Positions 34,603-42,626 of a DNA stretch of 64,000 nt are shown piece after piece. A program made the position numbers and the translations under genes. Location: NCBI GenBank assembly GCA_902770965.1, contig CACXUY010000015.1:29965-93964 (forward strand). The letters run 5' to 3'. A model generated the notes under the pieces. It was not told where the DNA came from, did not search any database, and saw only the letters and a list, made by a program, of their open reading frames with translations. Numbering within the stretch: the first letter of the stretch is position 1; each line of letters opens with the position of its first letter. The DNA comes from an uncultured Lachnospiraceae bacterium. GTDB lineage: Bacteria > Bacillota > Clostridia > Lachnospirales > Lachnospiraceae.

Positions 34603-35172
34603 TTATTTCTTGATAAAAATATTGCTCGCGTAGAGGTCCTCTATCAGACGCTTACAAGCCGTCATAGTGTCCTGGGTGTTAGAGTCTGTCTTGATATTCA
34701 TGAAGCCCCACATGCCCAGAGAAAGGAATGCATTCAAGCGCTCTCTGTCATAGCGTAATGACAGGACATCGTTGTAAAGGTTCTCAAAGTAGACCATCAT
34801 ATCGTTGACATATCTGAAATATTCTGATTGTATGTAACCATTTGCCATCAGCATATTCCTCTTGTCAGAAATCTTGCTGGAAGTATACTGCATTGCTTCG
34901 ATGAGGTTGTATACAGCAGGAATAAGATCATTTGCTTTGTTATTTGAGAGCTGCAGCTGATGGAAATATGATTTCGCGTTTTCCCTCATCTCTTTAAAGC
35001 AGTCTACCAATAATATGTTCTTGTCTGAATAATAAGTGTAAAATGTGCCGCGGCCGATGCCGGCGTTCAGGCAAATCTTGGTCACGGTTATCTTGTCGTA
35101 TGCTTCACGTGAGATAAGCTCAAGCAAAGAACGCCTTAACAGTCTCTTCGTTCGTACTATCCTTTTATCCAT
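34603..35172 (-). CDS. TetR/AcrR family transcriptional regulator
   Basis: 189 residues. The N-terminal helix-turn-helix is typical (SRE..YDKITVTKICLNAGIGRGTFYTYYSDKN); the rest is an all-helical ligand/dimer domain with no specific match. The ATG at 35172 has AGGGGG upstream. The regulated gene is not clear: the neighbour upstream on the same strand is the SH3 protein. Confidence 0.92.
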   Translation of the reverse strand: MDKRIVRTKRLLRRSLLELISREAYDKITVTKICLNAGIGRGTFYTYYSDKNILLVDCFKEMRENAKSYFHQLQLSNNKANDLIPAVYNLIEAMQYTSSKISDKRNMLMANGYIQSEYFRYVNDMMVYFENLYNDVLSLRYDRERLNAFLSLGMWGFMNIKTDSNTQDTMTACKRLIEDLYASNIFIKK

Positions 35173-35211
35173 ATTACCCCCTAAAAAAATGAATGCTTGC
35201 GTCACAAGCGT

Positions 35212-35260
35212 CACAGCGCCATTGGCAGACGAACGAAATGAGAAGGTCAATGGCGCTGTG
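35212..35260. other. Hairpin between SH3-protein and TetR genes
   Basis: CACAGCGCCATTG pairs perfectly with CAATGGCGCTGTG (13 bp, 23-nt loop). There is no clear T-run directly after it on either strand, so it may be a weak terminator or a regulator-binding site near the TetR gene. Confidence 0.5.
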
Positions 35261-35288
35261 GTTTTGAGTGAGCATCATGACACGATGA

Positions 35289-36224
35289 TCATCTTATTGG
35301 TATAAGGTACTTTGAGTAGATGTATGCGGTCCTTCCGTTGTAGTAGACGCGACTCCATCCTCCGGTGTTGTCATCCCTCAGTATCGCTCCGCCTTCGGCC
35401 AGGACACTGAGAATGAGACTGTCCAGACTGGGCAGGTTGCGGATGTTCACGTACGCAGAAGCCACAACCAATTCATAGTTATCAGGCGACATCAGGATCG
35501 CGGTAGGAGCAGCTGAGGATGGGGTCTCCTGATATCCTGACTGGTCAGTAGCGTTATATCCCGAAGGTGTCTGATTCTGCACACCGTAGTTCATAGAACC
35601 GTCGGAAGGAAGCAGAGTCCCCGGAATAATGCCATCCTGGGTTTCCTGTCCTGAAGGCTGGATCATCTGTCCTGATTGAATCTGGGTTTCTTGCTGTGTG
35701 GACTGTCCCTGCGTTCCCTGCGGCGGAACCTGACCTCGGATCCCTTGCTGTTGATCCTGACCCTGCTGGCCCGTCTGTTCTGTGCTTCCCGGCTGAACAA
35801 TCTGCCCTTGCTGTGATGCCTGTCCCTGAAGCCCGTCCTGTGAGGTCTGAGCCTGCGAACTGCCGGGCTGTATCGTTCCGGATGGATTCTGTGATGCTGT
35901 GCCGTCCGAGGAAGTATCAGTATGGACGTTGCCGGTAGTCACAAGTACGTCTGAGGACTGCTGCCCGGAGGTGACCGAGGAATGGTCCGCCTGAGACATG
36001 CCTGTTTCAGAGGACTGGGCATCCGTCATACCGGTATCCGACCTGCTGCCATCGCTTAGTTCAGTCGAGGCGGGCGGGTATTCATCCGCAATGGGCGCAA
36101 CTTCTGGTTTGAGAAATGCCACGGTCATTATCAGTACAAGAATCCCGGCAAGAGATGTCACGCCAGCAAGGAGAAAGCTCTCCTTGGTTCTTGAGGGACG
36201 TCGTTTTCTTCGTCTCTTATTCAT
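35289..36224 (-). CDS. Membrane-anchored SH3-domain (SH3b) protein
   Basis: 311 residues. A strongly basic N-terminus (NKRRRKRRPSR) and one membrane helix lead to a long Ser/Thr/Gln/Gly-rich extracellular linker (about 45-235) with repeated QxGQQGQ/QGQ units, then a C-terminal bacterial SH3 domain (VNIRNLPSLDS ... GGWSRVYYNGRTAYIYSKYL). Such domains bind peptidoglycan. The ATG at 36224 is 4 nt after the stop of the upstream repeat protein; a TTG at 36239 would overlap it. The two genes form a small operon. Confidence 0.85.
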   Translation of the reverse strand: MNKRRRKRRPSRTKESFLLAGVTSLAGILVLIMTVAFLKPEVAPIADEYPPASTELSDGSRSDTGMTDAQSSETGMSQADHSSVTSGQQSSDVLVTTGNVHTDTSSDGTASQNPSGTIQPGSSQAQTSQDGLQGQASQQGQIVQPGSTEQTGQQGQDQQQGIRGQVPPQGTQGQSTQQETQIQSGQMIQPSGQETQDGIIPGTLLPSDGSMNYGVQNQTPSGYNATDQSGYQETPSSAAPTAILMSPDNYELVVASAYVNIRNLPSLDSLILSVLAEGGAILRDDNTGGWSRVYYNGRTAYIYSKYLIPIR

Positions 36225-36228
36225 GGCG

Positions 36229-36588
36229 TTACTTTCCAAAAGTGTCTTTTATCTCTCCGATTTTGTCTTTCAGCTTGGCAGCTTGTTCCTTGAGCTTCTC
36301 ATCAACATCGGTTTTGTCAAGGACGCCGCCTATCTTGCCCTTGATGTTGGAAAACTGTTCCTTCATCTTATTTTCAATATCTGAGTCGGAGAGGAAGGCG
36401 TCAAGCTTTGCCTTGAGCTCGCTTGCCTGGCTTTTCAGCTTGTCATCAATATCTGTTTTCTCGAGGAAAGCGTCAAGCCTTGCCTTCAGATCATCGAGCT
36501 GGGTCTTGAATTTCTCGTCAACATCGGTTTTACCGAAGAGTTCATCGGCTTTCCCTTTTAGCTTCTTCAATTCTTCGTTGAAATCCAT
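36229..36588 (-). CDS. 24-residue-repeat helical protein (119 aa)
   Basis: The protein is almost entirely four consecutive 24-residue repeats (residues 20-43, 44-67, 68-91, 92-115), each beginning (K/D)(T/S)D(V/I)(D/E) and continuing as an amphipathic helix (e.g. KTDVDEKFKTQLDDLKARLD). It has no signal peptide or membrane helix and should be a helical, possibly coiled-coil, cytoplasmic or wall-associated protein. The start at 36588 has AGGAGAA upstream; further upstream the frame has no site. It is the first gene of an operon with the SH3 protein. Function not recognised; YtxH- or late-embryogenesis-like stress proteins have comparable helices. Confidence 0.8.
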   Translation of the reverse strand: MDFNEELKKLKGKADELFGKTDVDEKFKTQLDDLKARLDAFLEKTDIDDKLKSQASELKAKLDAFLSDSDIENKMKEQFSNIKGKIGGVLDKTDVDEKLKEQAAKLKDKIGEIKDTFGK

Positions 36589-36860
36589 AGTGATTCTCCT
36601 TTCATCGGTTAACCCGGTTTTTTGTGAGATGGTGGCACCGGTACAAAGATCATATCGGCACTGTGCTCTGTTCTCTAAAAGGTTAGATCGGACAGCCGTC
36701 TCGTTTGAAATGGCAGGGTGCATCAAGAACAATGCTTTCTCTCAGTATGTTATATACGAACATGTCGGAGAAGTCAAAGCCTTGGCTACTAGATGATGTA
36801 ATTTCACACCGTAATCATATCACAAATCATGGTAAAAAACAGTGTTTATTTTGTTAATTT

Positions 36861-37034
36861 GTAACTATTCAGCAGCTCAGGATAATTGTTGGAATACTGG
36901 ACGAAGTGCTTGCACTTCGGACGTATTATAACGGTTATCCTGGGGCGGACAAGGCGAGCAGTGCTTCTGGCCGCCCCGCAACGAGGGATGCGCAGCATCC
37001 CGAGTCTGGGGCGCTGAGTTTGAGTTTTAGTTAT
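36861..37034. repeat. Intergenic repeat family 2, copy c (long)
   Basis: Begins GTAACTATTCAGC and ends with a decayed GCTGAGTTT...TTAGTTA. It contains AGGATAA/TTATCCT arms around an ACGAAGTGC/GCACTTCG hairpin, plus a ~45-bp core that is the reverse complement of the core of copy a (CCGCCCC.CAACGAGGGATG). Confidence 0.7.
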
Positions 37035-37158
37035 GTTGATTTATGATATACTGAGGTTACGTCTGGCATCGTGCTGAGAGCCGCGGTGTGTCCACCGTGT
37101 CGATGCCGTAAGGAAGATCATCACTAAGCCTGATGGCATGCCTGAGAGCTTCGGCATC

Positions 37159-37222
37159 CCTGTATTACCCTATATAGATTCCTGTATTACCTTATATAGA
37201 TTCCTGTACTACCCTATATAAT
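37159..37222. repeat. 22-bp non-coding tandem repeat
   Basis: Three units of CCTGTATTACCCTATATAG-ATT starting at 37159, 37181 and 37203. Lies upstream of the wall-hydrolase promoter. The remainder of 36589-37456 shows no gene. Confidence 0.8.
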
Positions 37223-37322
37223 AGGTAGATTCACCTTTTGTTTCTTGGGTCACAATAAATCGTATAAGATAAGTCCGACTATAAATATTACGCACATATT
37301 ACAAAAAAAATTTTTTTCCTCT

Positions 37323-37351
37323 TGACATTCTTGTAATAATTTGCTTAAATG
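37323..37351 (+). promoter_or_regulatory. Promoter of the NlpC/P60 gene
   Basis: Consensus -35 TTGACA, about 17 bp, then -10 TTAAAT/TAAATG. Leader about 100 nt. Confidence 0.6.
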
Positions 37352-37456
37352 GTTAAGGTTTGCATTACAACTATTAACTACGTCAATAAAACCGAGTGCA
37401 TTTTTTTAAAAAATTATCGGGAAAACGACGGAGAAGAGTTTAGGAGGAAGCAAGAG

Positions 37457-38776
37457 TTGAACAAGAAAGCTGCAAAAACAGCATTATCTGTGGCTATGGC
37501 GTGTACCGTATGTGCGCCCCTTGCTGCACCCGTGTATGCCGATGTGGTTCCTGCAGATGCGATGCAGGCGGATACGGCAGTAGCAGAAAACGTAACCCTT
37601 ACCGTCAACAGCATTGAGACATTTTTGAACAATCTGTATGTCAATATTCTCGACAGAGATTCTGACAGGGAAGGGCTTGAGGAGTGGACGCGCCTTATAC
37701 GTAACGGCGAGCTCACTGCTGCCGATGTCATCAGCGGCTTTGTCAATAGCAGGGAATTCGATGCCCGCGGTCTTTCTGACAGCGAGTTCATCAGAATTCT
37801 GTACAGGGCTATTCTTGAGAGAGAAGTTGATGATGTCGGCATGAGTGCCTGGAAGGGAGTTATTGAGAACGGCTCCACCAGGATGAAGATACTTCAGGGT
37901 CTCATCGGTTCCAGAGAGCTCAGGGCTCTTTGCGCACAGATAGGCATTGAAGTCGGCACTTATGTCTCATCTGAGTATCTGGATGTCAATTACAATGAGG
38001 CATCCTTCGTTGCCAGGCTTTATCTGTACTGCTTCGACCGCATGTACGATGAGACAGGCATCACCAAGTGGGTCAAGGCTCTTGTAAACGAAGAGACTAA
38101 TGCCACCGAGGTCGCCCGCAGCTTCTTCTCCTCCAAGGAGATGGGTAAGCGTGAGCTGTCCGATTACAGCTATGTCAAGACAATTTACCGCGCACTGCTC
38201 GGACGCACCCCTTCCGACAGAGAGATCACGACTTGGACTGACAGGCTTGACGATGACCTTAACCGCGAGGAAGTGCTTGACAGCTTCCTGTGGTCCGATG
38301 AATTCATCGACAGATGCGCTGACAATGGCCTCAGGGTCGCCACCAGGCCGGTCGTCGTCTACGAAAACAACGATGATGACGATGAGGAAGAGGTCAGAGA
38401 AGAAGGCGGATACAGCAGTTCTACAGAAGAGCTGCGTTATGAGATCGCAGAATATGCCCAGTCATTCGTCGGCAAGCTTCGCTATGTCTATGGCGGCGAG
38501 AGCCTTACTTCCGGCGCGGACTGCTCAGGTTTCCTGCAGCAGATATTCAAGAGATATGGCATCTACCTTCCCCGCACATCCGGAGAGCAGGCGAGCGCGG
38601 GCAGGAAGGTCAGCGTCAGCAACCTTCAGGCCGGAGATATCATTTATTATGGCGGACATGTTGCCCTTTATATAGGCGACGGCATGGTGTGCCATGCGTC
38701 CAGCAAGAAGACCGGAGTCAAGATTTCCAAGTACAACTATCGTGATATTATTACCTGCCGTAACGTTATCGACTGA
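37457..38776 (+). CDS. Secreted DUF4214 - NlpC/P60 cell-wall endopeptidase
   Basis: 439 residues starting at TTG (37457), chosen because TAGGAGG precedes it and a classic signal peptide follows (NKKAAKTALSVAMACTV..., cleavage after PVYA). Two to three DUF4214 units (about 45-115, 115-165 and 190-290; LYRAILEREVDDVGMSAW is typical) precede an Asp/Glu-rich hinge (NDDDDEEE) and a C-terminal NlpC/P60 domain with catalytic Cys in ADCSGF and His in GGHVALYIG. It should cut peptidoglycan stem peptides outside the cell; DUF4214 is seen in surface proteins and may bind glycan or matrix. A terminator follows at 38900. Confidence 0.9.
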   Translation: MNKKAAKTALSVAMACTVCAPLAAPVYADVVPADAMQADTAVAENVTLTVNSIETFLNNLYVNILDRDSDREGLEEWTRLIRNGELTAADVISGFVNSREFDARGLSDSEFIRILYRAILEREVDDVGMSAWKGVIENGSTRMKILQGLIGSRELRALCAQIGIEVGTYVSSEYLDVNYNEASFVARLYLYCFDRMYDETGITKWVKALVNEETNATEVARSFFSSKEMGKRELSDYSYVKTIYRALLGRTPSDREITTWTDRLDDDLNREEVLDSFLWSDEFIDRCADNGLRVATRPVVVYENNDDDDEEEVREEGGYSSSTEELRYEIAEYAQSFVGKLRYVYGGESLTSGADCSGFLQQIFKRYGIYLPRTSGEQASAGRKVSVSNLQAGDIIYYGGHVALYIGDGMVCHASSKKTGVKISKYNYRDIITCRNVID

Positions 38777-38899
38777 TGACAGGCAGTGACGATGATCAGG
38801 CATATATCGATCCTTTAGTTTGACGAGATCCAGTTTGACGAGATCCATCGATTCCATATTTGCAGTCGATGTTATCTATAAATCAGGAGAATTTGTTTT

Positions 38900-38935
38900 G
38901 AGGCGAGCGCCATGATGGGTGCCGCCTCTTTTTTT
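38900..38935 (+). terminator. Terminator after the NlpC/P60 gene
   Basis: GAGGCG-AGCGCC pairs with GGGTGC-CGCCTC and is followed by TTTTTTT. Confidence 0.85.
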
Positions 38936-39021
38936 GTTCCAGGCTACGAGCCGGGAGCCGTGGCGCAAGCGTGCTTGTATTCACGGTCCTTGGCGACAGC
39001 TCACATCGAGTGCGTCAGCAC

Positions 39022-39078
39022 GAGATGCGGGCGGCGCAGCCGAATTGAGTAGGGTAGGTATCTCCCCTGTTCGATCAC
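39022..39078 (+). repeat. Intergenic repeat family 3, copy 2
   Basis: 57 bp related to 34491-34547 with changes at about 12 positions, and a GTAGGG...CCCTGT hairpin. Confidence 0.7.
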
Positions 39079-39126
39079 AGGCCAGTGCAAGGAATGATTC
39101 CGGCTGCGCCAAACTTTGCATGTAGG

Positions 39127-39251
39127 TTTACTTTAGAAGTCGGCCCCCTGCGAAGCAGGGTGGCCATAGAGGGATGCATTCATACACGCATGTGCTGCAA
39201 CGACATCTACACGTCGTTGCAGCACATGCGTGCTATGAATGTTTACTTGAA
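39127..39251 (+). repeat. Intergenic repeat family 1, copy G (best-formed)
   Basis: GTTTACTTTAGAAGTCGG, then hairpin 1 (CCCTGC-GAA-GCAGGG within GGCC..GGCC), CATAGAGGGATG, then a near-perfect 28-bp stem (arms GCTGCAACGAC / GTCGTTGCAGC, one bulge) and TGAATGTTTACTT. The ends carry the same GTTTACTT in direct orientation. Confidence 0.92.
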
Positions 39252-39306
39252 GCTTTATTATAAGATGGAAGTATGGTAAAATCTTAAGGACTGTAGCGAT
39301 TGCCGT

Positions 39307-39412
39307 GCTCATGGCAGTTGCCGAGAAGTCAGTAGCTGCCGCGCTTATGGCAGCTGCCGCGAAGTCAGTGGCTGTCACGCTTATGGCAGCTGCGCGATGT
39401 CAGTGGCTGTCG
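39307..39412 (+). repeat. 36-bp tandem repeat upstream of the Na/Pi transporter
   Basis: Three units of about 36 bp (GCTTATGGCAGCTGCCGCG, then AAGTCAGTGGCTGTCAC), the last with a 2-bp loss. It could be translated but has no ribosome binding site. The rest of 38777-39574 holds the terminator and repeats above and no gene. Confidence 0.8.
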
Positions 39413-39574
39413 GGAAATATGCGGTCGGTGATGTTAATTTGGGCATGCAGATCTTCTGGCAGGAAGGTGCGGTATGCCCGCGGCTTTTTCGGAATGAGCT
39501 ATTGAAACTGGCATGCTGCCTCACAGCGGTGATTTTCTTGCGGGGGAGGCGGGAATCTTCTGAGGTAAAGATCT

Positions 39575-41632
39575 ATGGACATATTCAGTATTCTTAAGCT
39601 TTTTGGCGGCTTGGCGATGTTTCTTTACGGCATGAGACTTATGGGCGATGGCCTGAAGGAAAGCTCTTCAGGTACCCTCAAGTTTGCTATGGAACAGGTC
39701 ACCAACAATCAGTTCAAAGCATTTTTACTCGGTTTCATAATCACCGCCGTGATCCAGTCATCTACAGCGACTATAGTCATAACATCGGGACTTGTCGCGG
39801 CAGGAATACTGACGCTTCACCAGTCGCTTGGAATAGTCGTCGGGGCGAATGTCGGCACCACTGTCACTGGACAGATCATCCGCCTGCTTGATCTGGACGC
39901 TTCCGGCGGCGTGTCATGGCTTCAGTTATTTAAGCCTTCGTCTCTGGCTCCCATAGCCCTGATCATCGGCATAGTTATCATCATGTCAGGGTCTTTAAAA
40001 AATTCGAACACGATAGGCAGCATAGCTATAGGTTTCGGCATCCTCTTCTCGGGCTTGCTGAACATGACAGATGCCGTTGATGTTCTGAGAGAATCCGGTT
40101 TATTCGAGTCCCTTCTGTCGGGTCTTGGCAGCAATCCTTTCATCGGCTACCTGACAGGCGCGGGCGTGGCTTTCGTGCTTCAGAGTTCATCGGCTACTAT
40201 AGGTATACTGCAGGCCTTCTCGGCGTCAGGACTCCTGACATTCAAGGCCATTTACGCCGTGATAGTGGGCGTATATCTCGGAGACTGTGTCACCACTGCC
40301 ATCGTCTGTTCCATAGGCACGGGAAAGGACGCCAAGCGAGTCGGTATCGTCAACATCATGTTCAATTTCTGCAAGTCCGTACTCGTGCTGGTCGTGGTAA
40401 ATGCTATACACACCTTCGGCCTTTTGGACTGGCTGTGGAACGCGACGGTCGACTCAGGCGTGATCGCTAATACCAATACGGTGTTCAACCTTGCCTGTTC
40501 CTTGCTTCTTTTTCCTGTATTTGGTATATATGAGAAGCTCAGCTACAAGATGCTGCCTGAAGATGAAACACCTGCCAACAAATATCAGGACAAGCTGGAC
40601 GCGCTTAACCCCGTGTTCTTCAGCACCCCCGCCCTGGCGCTCAGGAGCAGTTACGACATATTGCTGACCATGTTCAGCGCGTCAAGGGACAATATCAAAA
40701 AGGCAGAGTCATTGCTGAGATCCTACGATGACAAGCTTTTTCATGAGATCATAGAAGAAGAGATCAATATCGACCTCATGACCGACTGCGTCAGCAAATA
40801 TCTCGTGGAGCTGTCAGGGCATCTCAAGAATGAGATGCATACGGCTATACTTGATGAATACTACAAGGTTGTGTCCGAGTTTGAGCGTCTTGGCGACCAG
40901 GCTGAGCATATCGCGAACGAAGCATCGGAGCTTTTTAAAGGCGAAGTCAGTCTTTCCGATAAGGCGAAGAAGGAGATCGGTGTGCTCATCGATATCACGG
41001 ACCGTATACTGGCGCACACAGAGCTTGCCTTCAAAAAAAGAAATGCTGAGGCGGCATATAAGATAGAACCTCTTGGGGATGTGGTCGGAGATATCTGCAC
41101 ATTGCTGAAGAACAACCATCTCAGCCGCATGTGCAGAGGAGAGTGTAACATTTACGTGGATTCGCTTTTTATGAATCTCCTTGCGGACATTAAGCGCATT
41201 TCCGATATATGCTCGAATGTGGGCATAGCGGTCATAGTCCGCGTGCGTCCGGAGCTTGCGAACAGGGAGCATTTCTATTTTGCGGAGCTGCACTCGGGTG
41301 AGAACGGAAGCTTCAATGAGATGTACAGGGATGCCCACAAGGAATATTTTTCCAGACTGAAAGCCGAATCCATTGTACCGCCTGCCCAGATGGTGCTCAA
41401 CGCGTCCGCGCTCTTAGCCTCGAATACCGCGCGGCATGAAGCAGCGAGGGGAAAGAAGGGTATGTCCATGAAGGATGCCGGTTCGAAAGATGGGTACATG
41501 GACTATATGGACGAGGAAGGCACTGACATCGAGGAAATAGACTCTGAAACGGAAGCCGCGGATCTGGATATAGAGGAAGCGGATGTGGATACGGAAGGCT
41601 TAGATATAGAAAATGTGGGTGTGGATCACTAA
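39575..41632 (+). CDS. Na+/phosphate cotransporter family protein with PhoU-like domain
   Basis: 685 residues. The N-terminal half contains paired Na/Pi-cotransporter repeats with QSSTATIVITSG and QSSSATIGIL signature segments and about 8-9 membrane helices (up to residue ~310). A PhoU-like helical domain follows (about 340-560). The last ~55 residues are an acidic tail of repeated D-I-E-E/D-V-D-T-E units, not part of the family. It should move phosphate with sodium. No pho regulator is adjacent. The PHP gene starts inside its last codons. Confidence 0.92.
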   Translation: MDIFSILKLFGGLAMFLYGMRLMGDGLKESSSGTLKFAMEQVTNNQFKAFLLGFIITAVIQSSTATIVITSGLVAAGILTLHQSLGIVVGANVGTTVTGQIIRLLDLDASGGVSWLQLFKPSSLAPIALIIGIVIIMSGSLKNSNTIGSIAIGFGILFSGLLNMTDAVDVLRESGLFESLLSGLGSNPFIGYLTGAGVAFVLQSSSATIGILQAFSASGLLTFKAIYAVIVGVYLGDCVTTAIVCSIGTGKDAKRVGIVNIMFNFCKSVLVLVVVNAIHTFGLLDWLWNATVDSGVIANTNTVFNLACSLLLFPVFGIYEKLSYKMLPEDETPANKYQDKLDALNPVFFSTPALALRSSYDILLTMFSASRDNIKKAESLLRSYDDKLFHEIIEEEINIDLMTDCVSKYLVELSGHLKNEMHTAILDEYYKVVSEFERLGDQAEHIANEASELFKGEVSLSDKAKKEIGVLIDITDRILAHTELAFKKRNAEAAYKIEPLGDVVGDICTLLKNNHLSRMCRGECNIYVDSLFMNLLADIKRISDICSNVGIAVIVRVRPELANREHFYFAELHSGENGSFNEMYRDAHKEYFSRLKAESIVPPAQMVLNASALLASNTARHEAARGKKGMSMKDAGSKDGYMDYMDEEGTDIEEIDSETEAADLDIEEADVDTEGLDIENVGVDH

Positions 41633-42626
41633 GAAACGGAATGACATTAACAACATAAAAAAAATAGACCTTCACATGCATTCGTCTATTTCTGACGGAA
41701 CAGACAGTCCTGAGGAGATCATTAAAAAGGTAATGGACGCGGGCATAGACTTGTTCTCGCTGACAGACCATGACTCGGTCAAGGGAGCGACCATAGTCCG
41801 TGATATGCTGTCCTCCATGGATACATTGTCCAAGCCGGAGGATCAGTCTGGCAAAGATATGCCGTCCGAAGAAGAAAAGCTCTCTGTCAAGGGCGGCCAG
41901 CCTGATACTGAGGATGACAGGAATGTCAGGAAGCTTCCCGTATTTGTCAGCGGCGTCGAATTCTCCTGCCGTGACTCAGACGGAAGATACCATATATTGG
42001 GTTATGGATATGACCCGTCCAATCCACGGTGCAGGCTGCTCGCGGACAAGGTCCATGGCTTCCGCATGCAGAAGGCAAAAGACAGGCTGGATTATCTTGA
42101 CATAAAATACGGCATAAGGTTCTCAGATGAGGATGTCGATAATTACATCGCCATGGAGAATCCGGGCAAGCCACAGCTAGGCAACCTTTTGGTGAGTTAC
42201 GGCTATGCCCCCGACAGGAGCAAAGCCATAGAACAGTACATCAACAACCTGAGGATAAAGAGCAGCTTTATATATCCTGAAGAAGCCATAGACGTGATTC
42301 TGGACGGAGGAGGCGTGCCGGTCCTGGCACATCCTTCTCTTGGCAGCGGCGGAGAGTATATCATGGGATATGATATGGAACTCAGACTGCGCCATCTCAT
42401 CGGTATGGGGCTTCAGGGGGTAGAGGCTTACTATTCGAGATTTACCAACGGCATGCGGTCGGAGATGCTGTATTTTGCCGAAAAATTCGGCTTGTACGTC
42501 ACTGCGGGCAGCGACTACCACGGGTCGAACAAGCGGGTCGAGCTGGGAGATAATAAGCTGGGGGACGCGCGGCAGGGCGCGCCGGGACTCATACGCTTTA
42601 TATCACGCATTCTGGGCGATAGCTAG
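41613..42626 (+). CDS. PHP-domain phosphoesterase
   Basis: 337 residues. PHP metal motifs in order: DLHMHSSISDG, SLTDHDSV, GVEFSC, LAHPSLG and AGSDYHG, as in 3',5'-nucleoside bisphosphate phosphatases (YciV/RnaA-like) and other small-molecule or oligonucleotide phosphatases. A hydrophilic insert (about residues 66-110, KPEDQSGKDMPSEEEK) separates the second and third motif. The start overlaps the upstream stop by 20 nt with no strong site, so coupled translation is likely. Its stop overlaps that of the minus-strand gene by 4 nt. Confidence 0.9.
   Translation: MWVWITKKRNDINNIKKIDLHMHSSISDGTDSPEEIIKKVMDAGIDLFSLTDHDSVKGATIVRDMLSSMDTLSKPEDQSGKDMPSEEEKLSVKGGQPDTEDDRNVRKLPVFVSGVEFSCRDSDGRYHILGYGYDPSNPRCRLLADKVHGFRMQKAKDRLDYLDIKYGIRFSDEDVDNYIAMENPGKPQLGNLLVSYGYAPDRSKAIEQYINNLRIKSSFIYPEEAIDVILDGGGVPVLAHPSLGSGGEYIMGYDMELRLRHLIGMGLQGVEAYYSRFTNGMRSEMLYFAEKFGLYVTAGSDYHGSNKRVELGDNKLGDARQGAPGLIRFISRILGDS

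Noticed and set aside
37050..37160. ydaO (c-di-AMP) or TPP riboswitch before the NlpC/P60 gene
   Set aside because: Such riboswitches often precede wall hydrolases, but the consensus blocks are absent and the best promoter lies downstream of this stretch.
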